Shown piece by piece: positions 25,040 to 36,864 of a stretch of 64,000 bases of DNA (position 1 is the stretch's first letter; each line of letters opens with the position of its first letter). The DNA is from Blastobasis lacticolella. Lineage: Eukaryota; Arthropoda; Insecta; Lepidoptera; Blastobasidae. The notes beneath the pieces were generated by a model, which was given only the letters and a program-made list of their open reading frames with translations, did no database searches and was not told where the DNA came from. The stretch covers positions 16,910,563-16,974,562 of the forward strand of contig LR990048.1 in NCBI GenBank assembly GCA_905147135.1. Reading direction: 5' to 3'. The translations under genes and the position numbers were made by a program.

Positions 25040-26413
25040 CCCATCTGATTTGAAAATGGATTTCACCAAAACCTGAAATCATCCGCGGTATTCATTGACC
25101 TTACTGCCGCTTTTGATACCGTTTGACGCCAGGGCCTCCTATATAAGCTCCTGAAGGTAGTGCCATCTCTCAAAATATACAGGCTTCTCGAGAATGCACT
25201 CACCAACAGACCATCCCAAGTACATCTCGGTGATAACACTAGCAGTGTAAGAGTGCTTAACAATGGTCTTCCTCAGGGTTCTGTCTAGGCCTCATTACTG
25301 TTTAATATTTATATCCATGATCTACCTAACACTGCCTGTACGAAATTTCTATATGCGGATGATCTAGTCCTCGTTACACAGAGTAGAAGTACAGAGACTA
25401 CAGAAGCAACACTGGAAAGAGATATGAAAATCATGGACAACTTTTTCAATCGGTGGCGCCTATGCCCAAATGCCACAAAAACCGAAGTCTCTTGTTTCCA
25501 TCTCTCCAATAAACTGGCAAATAGAAAGCTGGCGGTGAGGTTTAGGGCCACTTTTCTACAACATAATATCCATCCTAAGTACCTGGGCGTGACCCTGGAT
25601 AGAAGCGTACATTTTAAACATCATATGAACAAAATCTGCAAAGTTGAAAACCCGTAACAGTGTTAAGCAAAAACTAACAGGCACAACCTGGGGAGCCAGA
25701 GCATCTATACTTTGAACCACTGCGTTATCGCTGGTCTATCCTGCGGCAGAGTACTGCGCTGCGGTCTGGCTAATCAGTGCTCACGTTTGATGTGCAACTA
25801 AACCACACAATGCGGTTAATCTCTGGATGCCTAAAGCCAACCCCAACATACTTGCTGCCTGCGATCTCCTCACTTACGCAGAAATGCCTCAGCCGGGAAG
25901 TGGAAAAAATGAAATCGAACTCGATGCTACCCATCACCCGTCCCACCAGGACCACAACAATTTTAAAGTTTCTCGGCTGAAATCTCGTAAACCTCCGGCG
26001 CTCCGATTTCACAGTGCAGCACCTAAGGAGGATCTCTCTGACGTTTGGACTGCTAAATGGGCACTGAGCGCTCCTGTCGATGCTCCCTTCAGGCTGAACG
26101 TAAAGGGTCAACAGGCTTTAAAGAGTAACGGCGCGTCTGGTGTCTGTTGAACCGAATAAGAACAGGCGTCGGAAACTGTGCGTATCTATGGCAAAAATGA
26201 GGTTGGTGCGAAGCAGCGGCATGCCAGTGCGGCTACACTGAGCAGTCAGTAAACCACATTATAACCACATAAACCACTTGTTTAGTAGCTTCTCTTGCAC
26301 CGCCTTACTTTTTCTTTACCCTTTATCTCCTGGTTGACTGGTAGATAAGGCTATTTTAGCTTTAAGTCCGCCTTTGTACTATTTTGTGCATGAAGATTTA
26401 ATAAATAAATAAA
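25040..26413 (+). pseudogene. Decayed LINE reverse transcriptase
   Basis: In one plus-strand frame the sequence reads FIDLTAAFDTV (RT motif A), NGLPQGSV (motif B), KFLYADDLVLVTQSR (catalytic YADD at about 25352-25363) and a thumb block with HPKYLGVTLDRSVHFKHHM. Near 26217 a zinc-knuckle-like CQCGYTEQSVNHI follows. It is disabled by a TGA near 25122, a TAG near 25286 and later frame changes. It ends in an AATAAATAAAT repeat. This is an old Jockey/CR1-group copy, 5' truncated, lacking the endonuclease domain. Confidence 0.85.
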
Positions 26414-27044
26414 AATTATATTTGAATGTCCGGATACCAAGCACAGCGGTCAAACGAAACGTTTTCAGTCCCTTTCGGCCGAAGCTCTCGCCTACTTGAC
26501 GAAATGTAAAATGAAAATTTAAGTAGCGGTAGGAACTTAAAAGCCATACGGCAAATAAATAAATAAGCCCACCTGATTGAAAGCGGTAACTGTCGCCCAC
26601 AACTTATACGATTCAGGCACTTGGGTTTCATGTAATATCAATTCAGACAGAACCGCAAGTGCGCTGTCTCCGTGTAGGCCGAATGCTTGTAACTGCACTG
26701 TCTATACTGTAAGGATAAATTGTGGAATTTACAATGTATGGTTTGTAGCACTTTGTAAATCCTAATATTGTATACTAAGTAGGTGCTTTTAAGTAAAATT
26801 GTTACTGTATAATATTTTATAAAAGTTTATTCTGTGCTATAAGAATTGACATCTAGGATAGTTGTAGGTCTACAAGCTATATAATTGGAAACTCATGCAA
26901 TGTAACATGTCCGTTTACTACCTGAATTAAATAAATAAATATACTGGCTATAGACTGTGCGCTGCACTTGCATTGACGGCTAATAATACATATTTGATTA
27001 TAAATTCGAAATCATGAGATGTCGATATAATTATAATTTACCTA
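26414..27044. other. No gene seen
   Basis: AT-rich; a piece near 26565-26640 ('acctgattgaaagcggtaac') repeats 49.99-50.08 kb. Confidence 0.5.
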
Positions 27045-27200
27045 ATTTTAGTTCCCTCCAGTCAATGCTTGCATTGTTGTGTTCCGGTTTGAAGGATAAG
27101 GTAGCCAGCGCAATTACGGGCATGGTTCATTTCAGCTTTGTCCTCACAGTGACAACGCACGTGCGGTTCTGCATTTTTGTTGCCTGCAACCTAAATGCAT
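27045..27200 (+). repeat. Dispersed repeat, family D
   Basis: Counterpart in opposite orientation of 5050-5215; shared blocks around 'caatgcttgcattgttg' and 'gcggttctgcatt'. Confidence 0.5.
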
Positions 27201-27574
27201 GAATCGTATATGTTATGGGCGCCAGTTACCGCTTACCATCATTGTTATCGCGCGCTATAGGTTATCCTAGGTTATCAAGTACACGAAAATATCCACTTCG
27301 TAGCGATAAAAGCGGTTTCGTTCTACAAAACGTTGGTCTGCGCGTGCACGACCTGGCTTCAACCTCCACTTTTCCTAGCGATAGTGCTTATTTATTCACT
27401 CTGTGGGTTCTAGAAGTGAATAAAACCAGGGTGCCTTTTGGCAGTTTTCCTAGTCAGCCTCACGATAGTCACTTTTCTTTTTGATGACTTGTTTATAATG
27501 TGGCTGACCAGCGGCGCTGTGCGGGATATGTGGTGTTAGTATAGGTATGGGGATCAAATCTTAGAAACGGATGC

Positions 27575-27810
27575 CGGAAGTTCCTGCCAGTGAGTAAGGT
27601 TTCCAGAGCTCCATGGGGTGGGGATTTGGGGAACCGTGGCTTTGGCAGTGGAGTGGCATTTGCTTTTTGCTGCCAGAGCAACGTGTTATAGAGGTGGGCA
27701 ACGCATTAGCGATACTCTTGGTGTTGCTAATGTCTATAGGCAGTGGTGACCACTTTCCATCAGGTGGCCCGCTTGCCTGTTTACCTACCGTATGACATAA
27801 AAAAAAAAAA
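27575..27810 (+). repeat. Dispersed repeat, family C (5' truncated)
   Basis: Nearly identical to 13562-13793, including 'ggtggggatttggggaaccg' and the poly(A) after 'cgtatgacat'. High identity suggests recent activity of the family. Confidence 0.85.
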
Positions 27811-27964
27811 CTACTTCTTGGCATCTGATTGAGCTGAAACAATTTTGCGATATTATTTTAAATTGGTTTTCAAACATTTTATTAATAATTGAGCGTACCT
27901 AAGTTTATTTATCGAAATATAATAAAGAATTCATATAATATACACTGTAGCTTATTCTATGTTT

Positions 27965-28155
27965 TTGACGCAAGAGGTCCCGGGTTCGATTCCCGGCCGG
28001 GCAGAAATTGAAATGATGAATTTTAATTTCTGTTACGGGTCTGGGTGTTCTATGTATAACAAGTATGTATTTAAAAGTATATAAGTAGTTTATCAGTTAT
28101 CTAGCACCCATAACACAAGCTTTGCTTACTTTGGGGCTAGATGGCGCTGTGTGAA
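27965..28155 (+). repeat. tRNA-headed SINE, family E (5' truncated)
   Basis: Starts inside the head at 'cgcaagaggtcccgggttcg' and continues through 'ctgttacgggtctgggtgtt' to 'ctttggggctagatggcgct'. Nearly identical to 51000-51190. Confidence 0.85.
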
Positions 28156-28330
28156 TTTGTCCACGATTATTGTTTATTTATTTATTTTATTTATTACAAA
28201 GCCAATTATCTGCCTAATTCTCTACTCAGTATTTATTTATTTTATTTTATTTTATTTATTTATTCAGGAAACAAACAGTCTTTAACAATATTATATGCAA
28301 TTTCATTTTACAAACAGACCTACAGCTCCA
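28156..28330. repeat. TTTAT-rich simple repeat
   Basis: Low-complexity tract of TTTAT/TTTTA units directly after the family E SINE, probably its expanded tail. Confidence 0.6.
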
Positions 28331-28505
28331 TATAAAATTAAACAAGTCTTACTATAACTAGTCGAGCAGAAAGAGACTATTGCACGAATACGACACAACA
28401 TTGCTAGCAACACTCAAAGATTTAACATCGTAATTCAGTATGAAGGTAGACAAATATTCAAAAGCTAGTTAGTTCTCTTCGTGCTTGATGTTGCCCTGAA
28501 GCCTT

Positions 28506-29440
28506 TTATGCGAAGATTTCTATCCCGAAGTAGAGTCCAACGCTCCTCTGGCTCGTGATCACGATGATCGCGTACGGGAAGCCCACACCGCCCATCACCA
28601 GGTCCACCTCGGCCTCGGAATGGAGGTAGTCCAAGCATTCTATTGCCTGCAGGGACGGAAGAGTGGTTAGGAATTACCCTTGAAAGGTCCTCTCGTGATG
28701 CTGGTGGACGAACATTTTTCTCCTGTTTTTTACGGCCTGAAAGCCTGAAAGTTTACTTACATAAATTTTGCTAAAGAATCTAAAAAAGAAATAATTGAAA
28801 CTCTCCCATTGCCGACTCTAAAATCAATTGACGGTAAGTTAAGTACCAAACAACGAATGGAGTAACATAAAAAATAAACAAACTCAGATATTACAATCCA
28901 TAACAGTAACAAAGCGACGCGCCGTAATTTTTTAATAGTAACAAGTCTAATAGCCCAATTTTCAACAGCCAGCAGTAAATGTAAACGGGTAATTCTAATT
29001 TCAAATACCTTGATCTCCCTGTCCTCAGGAAGTTCGTAAGCGAAGATGTACTCTCTTCTCATAAGCGGTATTCCTTCTTTGTAAAGGTCCTTTCTATGCA
29101 CACGACGAAATTCAGTAGAGTTTCCAATAAAAAAGTTATTGGCAATCGAAGTGTTCGTTTTTCGAAACGCAGAAGAGCCAACACTCTTTCTATTGATTCT
29201 TGGAATCGATGTTCTATTTAGATTGCGCAAATTGCGCAGGGCAATGGTTAGATTATATGTTTCATTGTCATTGGTTGCTGTCGATTCTTCACTCTCGAAA
29301 TATTTAGTAGTTGTATTTGTTGTTACATTTGTGTTAGAGCTGGTTGTCACTTCCAAAACACTGTCTGAACTTGTCCCATTAGCACAGTACGCGTATCCGA
29401 GAATTGTGATGTGAGCCACCAGTAACGTTACAATATTCAT
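28506..29440 (-). CDS. Secreted MBF2-family protein, copy 1
   Basis: Two exons on the minus strand: 29440-29009 (144 codons, ending ATCAAG before GTATTTG) and 28646-28506 (46 codons plus stop, after TGCAG). Both junctions are phase 0, giving 190 aa. Residues 1-19 are a hydrophobic signal peptide. Residues 20-75 are rich in Ser, Thr and Asn with several N-glycosylation sequons (NGT, NVT, NET, NLT). The C-terminal 80 residues fit the MBF2 domain, with RREYIFAYELP, the join at EIK|AIECLD, then DLVMGGVGFPYAIIVITSQR and a GLYFGIEIF end. The family is insect-specific and includes Bombyx MBF2 and Spodoptera REPAT proteins; most members lack such a long N-terminal linker. A continuous intron-reading frame would give a false longer protein. 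The molecular role is not known from sequence. Confidence 0.85.
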
Positions 29441-29530
29441 TTTCGTGGTCCCTAGCGTCTCTGTACGTTTAAAATGGAGCGTGTTCTAATCTAGACTGCG
29501 GCTGGGAGTTTTAATTCCTTTGCAACTTAC

Positions 29531-29544
29531 AGATAATTTTATCT
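29531..29544. promoter_or_regulatory. Palindromic GATA-type site upstream of MBF2 copy 1
   Basis: AGATAATTTTATCT, two inverted GATA motifs, about 90 bp upstream of the start codon. The same 14 bases sit at 31705-31718, about 82 bp upstream of copy 2. GATA factors drive midgut and fat-body genes in insects; use of this site is inferred. Confidence 0.45.
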
Positions 29545-29733
29545 CACCCATATTAATGGAGCGTGGCCGTAATTTTCGTGACTATGACGTAAGAGTGGGT
29601 ATTTTTTTGACCGATTGGGTATTATTTATTAGAGAGTTTATAAATAACAGGTGTAAACAAAAATGTGTAGAATTCTAGTTTAAATTCGTTTTAAAGCATT
29701 TTATTATTAATTGAGAATACCTAAGTATCCAAT

Positions 29734-30005
29734 GTTGGCCGTGTGGTGTCCGGCAGAGTAGAATAGCACCAACCCCTTACTCTCATGGGTGTCGTACAAG
29801 GCGACTAATGTTTTCGAGGCAAAAGATCAAGAGTCTCCGTAGTCTGGAAAATGGGCAGCAGCATTTTCCATTGTTATATTTAAACACTGCGATCTCCAAC
29901 CCGCATGCCAAGCGTGGAGATTATGGCAATAACCTCCCCTTCCGTGGGAGAGGCCCTAAGTCCTGCAATGGACTGTTACGGGCTGTGATGATAATGATGA
30001 TGATG
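29734..30005 (+). repeat. Short dispersed repeat, family B, with target duplication
   Basis: Full-length plus-strand copy between the two MBF2 genes, flanked by AAGTATCCAA at 29724-29733 and 30006-30015. It splits a block that is continuous in the other duplicate (27.88-27.95 kb), so it arrived after the gene duplication. Confidence 0.85.
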
Positions 30006-30165
30006 AAGTATCCAAGTTTATTTATCGAAATTTAATAAAGGATTAATGTAATATACACTGTAGCTTATTCTATTTTTATTACAAAGCCTATTATCTGCTT
30101 AATTCTCTACTCAGTATTCTAAAGCTAGTTAGTTCACTTCGTGCTTGATGTTGCCCTGAAGACTT

Positions 30166-31623
30166 TTACGCGAAGATTTCTATCCCGAAGTAGAGTCCAT
30201 GGTTCTCCTGGCTCGTGAGCACGATGACCGCGTACGGGAAGCCCACTCCGCCCATCACCAGGTCCACCTCGGCCTCGGAACGGCGGTAGTCGAAGCATTT
30301 TATTGCCTGCATGGGAGGGATGAGTGGTTAGGAAATTACCCTTGAAAAATCCTCTTGCGATGCTGCTGGACGAACATTTTTCACCAGTCTTTTACGGCCT
30401 GCAAGCCTGAAAGTTTACCTACATAATTTTTGCTAAAGAAACTAAAATGTCGGCTAGTTGATAAGACGTTTTGCTCTATAAATGAGTCCTTTTTAAAATA
30501 ATCGATCATCATCATCATCGTCCTAGCGTTAACTATCAAAATTTGCAAATTTCCTATTTTAATAAATTTAAGCTAAGGTCATAAAGATGAATAGAGAAAA
30601 TTAACTGGTCGAAATGTCTATTTTGAAAGGCCTTAAACAAGTTTCCGTTGAGCTCAGAGCGTATTCCCTGAACGCAGCTCACTCTGTGAAAAAGTGAAGT
30701 CGGTACTAGACATAGCGTCATCTAGAAAAATAATTGAAATAAGAAACAAAAAAATTGAAACTCTCCCATTGCTAGCTCTAGAATCAATTGACGGTAAGTT
30801 AAGTACCAGACAACCAGTGTTCGAGTGCAAGACACGAATATAAAATGTAAATTGTACGGACAAATATGATTGGAGTAACATAAAAAATAAACAAACTCAG
30901 ATATTACGTTGTTTGTTTCAAACTAAACTTGCGTTCTTTACACATATTATTACGAGTATATTAGACGGGACTTACACGCGACGTACATTTTCGATTTGTT
31001 CGATTTTTTTATTCGTGACCACGGTGGGTGTAACCCTACCGAAACGTCGGGAAAACAAATCGAAAAGATACGTCAGATATTACGATCCCTAACAGTAACA
31101 GAGCGACGAGCCGTAACTTTTTAATAGTTTCAAGTGTAATAGCCCAATTTTCAACAGCCAGCATAAAATGTAAACGGGTAATTCTAATTTCAAATACCTT
31201 GATCTCCTTGTCCGCAGGATGTTCGTAAGTGAAGTCGTACTCTCTTCTCGTAAGCGGTATTGCTTCTCTGTAAACGTCCTCTCTATGCACTAGACGAAAT
31301 CCAGTAGCGTTTCCAATAAAAAAGTTATTGGCAAACATAGTGTTCGTTTTTCGAAACGCAAAAGAGCCAACACTCTTTCTATTGATTCTTGGAATCGATG
31401 TTCTATTTAGATTGCGCAAATTGCGCAGGGTAAGGGTTGGATTATATGTTTCATTGTCATTGGTTGCTGTCGATTCTTCACTCTCGAAATAAGTAGTTGT
31501 ATTTGTTGTCACATTTGTGTTAGAGCTGGTTGTCACTTCCAAAACACTGTCTGAACTTGTCCCATTAGCACAGTACGCGTATCCGAGAATTATGTGAGCC
31601 ACCAGTAACACTAAACTATTCAT
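30166..31623 (-). CDS. Secreted MBF2-family protein, copy 2
   Basis: Tandem paralogue of the gene at 28506-29440. Exons 31623-31198 (142 codons) and 30306-30166 (46 codons plus stop), phase 0 junctions (AAG before GTATTTG; TGCAG before GCAATA), 188 aa. It has a signal peptide (MNSLVLLVAHIILGYAYC), a nearly identical Ser/Thr/Asn-rich linker and an MBF2 C-terminus with DLVMGGVGFPYAVIVLTSQE and GLYFGIEIF. The two copies differ mainly in residues 95-140 and at the start of exon 2. The intron is 891 bp against 362 bp in copy 1, enlarged partly by an inverted-repeat insertion near 30950-31075. Both copies look intact. Orientation and spacing indicate a segmental duplication of about 1.9 kb. Confidence 0.85.
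30950..31075. repeat. Inverted-repeat insertion in MBF2 copy 2 intron
   Basis: Arms 'acgtacattttcgatttgtt' and 'aacaaatcgaaaagatacgt' surround a centre with 'gaccacggtgggtgtaaccc' and CCGAAACGTCGG. The block is absent from the copy 1 intron, so it is a later insertion. Confidence 0.55.
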
Positions 31624-31704
31624 TTTCGCGGTCTCTGTACGTTAAGAATGGAGCGTGTTCTAATCTAGACTGCGGCTGGGAGTAATAACGCCTTTGCAAC
31701 TTAT

Positions 31705-31718
31705 AGATAATTTTATCT
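31705..31718. promoter_or_regulatory. Palindromic GATA-type site upstream of MBF2 copy 2
   Basis: Identical to the 14-base site at 29531-29544 and at an equivalent distance from the start codon. Conservation may just reflect the shared duplication. Confidence 0.45.
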
Positions 31719-31839
31719 CAGCCATATTTATGGAGCGTGGCCGTAGTTTCTGCGGTTAAGACGTAAGAGTGTGTATTTTTTGACCGATTGGGTATTATTG
31801 ATTAGTGAGTTAATAAATAACAGCTGTAAACAAATATGT

Positions 31840-32609
31840 ATAGGATTCTCCCGGACTTCGCTCTCTTGGAATTTGCGCGTTAGGTATACAACAAAACAAT
31901 GGGGAAGCTAATGAAGTGCTGTCAATAATCCGTCAGCTTTGGGATTTAATAGAATGCTTTTAGCGGGTTCGATCGACGGGCCCAGATAGCAGTGGGGACG
32001 TGGAGTCCATGATTGGCATTGGCTGTAAATTACGTGTAGAATAATATGGTGTGATATGGTTATATCATTATGTTTAGAAATCAACGAGATCACTGGAGGT
32101 TGGGGTATTTTGGTAGTTGGTAGGGTATCTCGAGAATATTGATGGATACATTAATAGCAGGCAAGAATGACAAACATACAGTCGTTTGTGTATTTATAGT
32201 GACGATAGAGATAAGGATTTATTAGGTATTTATCTATTTTAATTTATTTCGAGGATGTACTCTTGACCCGAAACCTGAATTCCCAATATGAATAGATAAA
32301 ACGAACAAACAATAATTATCAAAATTCTAGGAGACCACTACTTCACATGTAAACGTAAACAATATAAAAGAATTTTGTTAGTTCATATAAAACTACTTAA
32401 ATTGTGCAACGTAATTTTACAAAGTAACATGGACTATTGATCTAAAAACATTTTTTATCCAGCTGTCCAGTAGGTATGATTGTGTCGAAATATGTATGTA
32501 ATTCTTTGTAAGTATAAATGTTGTGTTGTGGCGTCCAGTTGATAATAAATGATTTATTTATTTGTATGTACATTTTGTGTGAAGAGATGATTATATTGAT
32601 ATAAGACTA
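31840..32609. other. No gene seen
   Basis: AT-rich sequence with no supported gene or named repeat. Confidence 0.5.
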
Positions 32610-32870
32610 TTGGCCGTGTGGTGTCCGGCAGAGTAGAATAGCACCAACCCCTTACACTCATGGGTGTCGTACAAGGCGACTAATGTTATCGAGGCAAAAG
32701 ATCAAGAGTCTCCGTAGTCTGGATAATGGGTAGCAGCATTTTCCATTGTTATATTTAAACACTGCGATCTCCAACCCGCCTGCCAAGCGTGGAGATTATG
32801 GCAATAACCTCCCCTTTCGTGGGAGAGGCCCTAAGTCCTGCAGTGGACTGTTACGGGCTGTGATGATGAA
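32610..32870 (+). repeat. Short dispersed repeat, family B
   Basis: Full-length plus-strand copy ending GTGATGATGAAG, nearly identical to 29734-30005. Confidence 0.9.
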
Positions 32871-33010
32871 GACTATATGTTCAAAAAACACCGCAACGAG
32901 CTCGCCACTCGTTAGGTGTGCCTTCTGATACCGTTGGCGAAGCGAGGTTGACCAAGGTTTACCAAGGTGTTCCGCTGGGGACTCAGACTCTGGTTGATCA
33001 GTTTCGCATC

Positions 33011-33319
33011 CAGTGACGGTACGCTAGGTATATACTAATTTCCCGCCAAAACCACATCAAACCGTCCGCCACATGTCATCACCTATGTCAAATGCACACA
33101 AACTATGTACTTCTCTGTGTCCGCTACTAGGCATACCACGTTGACAGCGTCTTATGTATTCCCACAGTGACGGTACGCTAGGTATATACTAATTTCCCGC
33201 CAAAACTACATCAAACCGTCCGCCATATGTCAACACCTATGTCAAATGCACACAAACTATGTACTTCTCTGGGTCCGCTACTAACCACGTTGACAGCGAC
33301 TTTTGTATTCCCACAGTGC
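33011..33319. repeat. Tandem duplication, about 154-bp unit, two copies
   Basis: Both copies start CAGTGACGGTACGCTAGG (33011 and 33165) and end at 'tattcccacagtg'. They differ by several substitutions and a short deletion, so the duplication is not recent. Confidence 0.8.
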
Positions 33320-34184
33320 GTGCGCAACATGGGACCGTTAAATCTCAATTAGAGTCATGCCGGGATCGGCTTTGTGGCGGCGCGCGCGCAGGTCAATTGC
33401 GGCTAATTGCCATTACGGCCGCTACAGCTGTTCACGGGGCTGCATATGTGATTAACTCCTGTGAGTTGTGTGTGAGTTCGATGGCTGTGTTGTACGTGTC
33501 ATTTTTTCCCATGTTTCAACGGACTATCAATGGTAAAAATGCCGAGCCATCATAAGTTTACTGACAATTAGTAAATAAATAAATAAACATAGACATAGAT
33601 TTTATTTGGCAATACCTACAAGTAGATATGACAAGTTGTAATAATATCAACAATAGATAAAAACCAATGGTCCACTCTCAAAAAGGTATTTCCTCGTGAC
33701 TCCTTATGTCGGACTCGCTTTGTGTGCTGGGCTGAGTTTGCAAGTCATTACAAGTCATTAATATAATCTTTGAACTTTTTCTTTTCTACTGTGATTAAAA
33801 GAATTTGTATCAGTATATGTTGTGACATCATATTTTTCTTTATTTTGCCTTTCTTATCTATATTCATATTTAATTTCAAGCTATATTTATATGCACAGAA
33901 TCCAGGAGATAGAGACATAGAGACGGGAATCGTTGGCGTAATGCGTCCGGAGTTTGTACCACTGTCCTAGTTGGAAAGTTCAACGATAGATACTATTAAC
34001 TGTTTGTTTGACCTGTGGATAGTTGTTGAATGTGAGTTGTCCGAGTTAATTCAATTAGATAGAATACCAGTATCTCATACCTAATACCTACCTGACATAG
34101 TATCTGCGTCACTAGGCAGGTTTAGACCTGCACTTACCTTAGACAGAATATATTGATTGTCACTTTAGTTTAATTTAATTTTAA
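33320..34184. other. No gene seen
   Basis: 33320-33470 is GC-rich and apparently single copy, which could mark a regulatory element or unrecognised exon; the rest is AT-rich. Confidence 0.4.
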
Positions 34185-34490
34185 TTTTATGTCATACGGT
34201 AGCCAAACACGCAAGCGGACCACCTGATGGAAAGTGGTCACTACTGCCTATAGACATTAGCAACACCGAGAGTATCGCCAATGCGTTGCACACCTCTATA
34301 ACACGTTGCTCTGGCAGCAAAAAGGCAAATGTCCCTCCACTGCCAAAGCCACGGTTCCCCAAATTCCGCCCCATAGAGAACTGGAAACCTTACTCACTGG
34401 CAGAAACACAATACTATTTATAAGAGTATTGTTTAGCTGCGATATTCTGTAAGGTGGAGGTACTTCCCCAGTCGGGCGGTCACTACAGTA
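34185..34490 (-). repeat. Dispersed repeat, family C
   Basis: Minus-strand copy, its poly(A) seen as T-rich sequence before 'atgtcatacggtagcc'. Somewhat more diverged than the other copies. Confidence 0.8.
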
Positions 34491-34792
34491 ATATAATAAT
34501 GTAATTTCTATTGTTACAGATGTGCACCCGGTGAAGATATGAAGCCCAGTTACTTCAGTAACCCCCTCGGAGCCATAGCGTTGTCCTAGTAACAGACGTT
34601 TCGGGCTTAATTGAGATAGGTACGTATTTTTAACCTACTACGGCGAAGCTAAAAGGAAGGGTTATGAATAATTTTACATTTTATAATGTAACTTACCGCC
34701 ACGTCTCCGCCCGCGTGGACTAATTGTACTGTACCTAAATCTTTCGAGCTTGTAAGTAGATAATAATTAAAAGTAGCCTATGTCCATACTGA

Positions 34793-35130
34793 TTTTTTTT
34801 TATGACATGCGTTGCAAACAGCATGCAAACAGTCAAGCGGGCCACCTGATGGAAAGTGGTCACCACTGCCTATAGACATTAGCAAAACCAAGAGCATCGC
34901 TAATGCGTTGCCCACCTCTATAACACGTTGCTCTGGCAGCAAAAAGGCAAATGCCCCTCCACTGCCTAAGCCACTGTTCCCCAAATCCCCATCCCATGGA
35001 GCACTGGAAACCTTACTCACCGGCAGAAACACAATACTATTTGAAATAATATTGTTTAGCTGCGGTATTCTGTAAGGTGGAGGTACTTCCCCAGTCGGGC
35101 AGCTCCTATTCGAACGGGATACCCCGCTAT
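34793..35130 (-). repeat. Dispersed repeat, family C
   Basis: Minus-strand copy near full length, from a T-run at 34793 to 'gggataccccgctatgccct' (compare the complement of 13455-13480). Only about 300 bp from the previous copy. Confidence 0.8.
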
Positions 35131-36711
35131 GCCCTACCTCTCTTAAAATGGTAAACTATTTCCATACCGAATTTAATAAAAATCGTTGCAATGGTTTAGC
35201 CGTTTACGTTTGACAGAGAGAAGAGTTACGTTCGCATTTATAACATTAGTAGGGAAGAGGATTGTCTGTAAAGTCTCTCTATAGTAACTTCTGGGCGACA
35301 ACGTTCTCATTTTCGCCAAACTCGTAAGGGAGGATAAGAAAACTTGTTAATCCAGAAACCTAGCACACTGCCTGTTTATTTATGAATTGGTACATTTTAA
35401 TCGACCGATAAAATTTAAGATGTGACGCCCATACCGGTGCCAGTTTCCGATTATCAGCGAGATACGGCCTCAAATATTTTATCGGTCGGTGTCGGTCATA
35501 GAGTATACAAACTCCCTTATTATTTTAGCTTCCAACCAATAGATAAGTTGTAGATTTTAATACATGTAAAAGTGTACTAAACAAAACAATAATATATTTA
35601 TATGTATAAAAGTGAAGTTCAATTGTCACACCAAGTAGCAGAGATAAAATAAAATAAACAAAGAATAAATTATAATTGAGAAATATTTAAAGTGCTAGTT
35701 TGGCATGACGTAAGAGTAAGAAATATTTCTTTTTTTTAACTTTGTTATTCATTCGTTTCTATTGTAGAAAAGGCCAAATAAACATGTCTATTGTATGTAC
35801 CTATTGAAAGTTGTATCTATTACCTCTTGAGCCTTCACTCGAACAGGACGTTTTACACCAATATTCAGACCAGAAAGTACTGCTAAATATGTTGCTATTC
35901 ATCTATAACTTTCAAATCTATAAATTTTAGATTTTGAAACATTACTCTTGTGTGGAAATACGACAAGCCGGTGACCGGAGACCACACGCCAAAATCCGCT
36001 ATCCCACACCCATTCCGCCTAAATAAACAGCAAGCATGGGAAGTGGCATTGCGAATATATCTGGCCTAATTCAAAGAGTCTCTAATTACCGTGTCGTCTC
36101 CAGAGCGGCAAATATGGTTGTTCGCCGAAAGGCAATGTGCGCACAACGTGTGGCCCGCGGCTTTTTTGTCGCCACATGGTGACGAGCCAGGCCACAGAGC
36201 TTTGAAGTCCATGTGTGTCGCCCTGGGTTGCGCGCGCGGGCGATGTGATCATTGTTCTGTGGTCCAGGAGCTGGGTTGTTGTCATTAGGATGCGTTATCG
36301 GGAATACGATTTTGTTGTTCACTAGATTTGCATAAGTTAGCAAAATGTGGAGTGTATCAATCTGCATCTGCAACTTTTCAAACTCTATTTAGTCCCGTGA
36401 AGGTTATTTTTTAAGTACCTATCATTAAAATGTAATTATAGGCACGGTAGATAAGAACGGCTATTTTGTTTTACTTGTGTACCTGTCTTTGTTATTTATA
36501 ATGAGTGTAATAGAGTTTTTATTTAGTTACAGTATCTTAATTACCAATGCAGGTGAGACAGAACCTGTAATCCATGAAAGATACCTATAGGTTATGGTAG
36601 TATCAGGATGTCAAGGCTCGGTGCTGTTAAACTGTTTCACCTGTCTCAGTAGGGAAAATAAGTAGCTAATATACATTTTTCCGTAACACCACAACCGCTC
36701 GCTCATTCCAG
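35131..36711. other. Region upstream of ttyh exon 1, no gene seen
   Basis: A GC-rich unique patch at 36090-36290 has overlapping frames on both strands but no recognisable domain. The end (to 36711) reads as a 3' splice site ('gctcgctcattccag') for the first coding exon, so a 5' non-coding exon must lie further upstream. Confidence 0.5.
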
Positions 36712-36864
36712 CGGTGATCAGCCGTCACGATGGGCGCCTCCGGCGTCTCGGACGAGTACACGCCGCCGCGGCTCTCGCGGCTGCTGCACTCGCTGCCGCA
36801 CATCAACGTGACGCTGCACCGCGTGAATGACACCTTCGCGCCCAACTCGCCGATCTACCTCGAG
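36712..36864 (+). CDS. ttyh: ttyh exon with start codon (residues 1-45)
   Basis: The acceptor CATTCCAG ends at 36711, then an 18-base leader and ATG at 36730. Encodes the extracellular N-terminus, with the YTPPRLSRLLHSLPHINVTL block. The donor GAG|GTGGGT at 36865 was later duplicated by a SINE insertion. Confidence 0.88.

Noticed and set aside
28757..29008. Extension of the MBF2 copy 1 reading frame to 227 aa
   Set aside because: The frame runs past a consensus donor into the intron; splicing at 29009 to 28646 gives the proper MBF2 C-terminus, and the second gene copy has the same structure.
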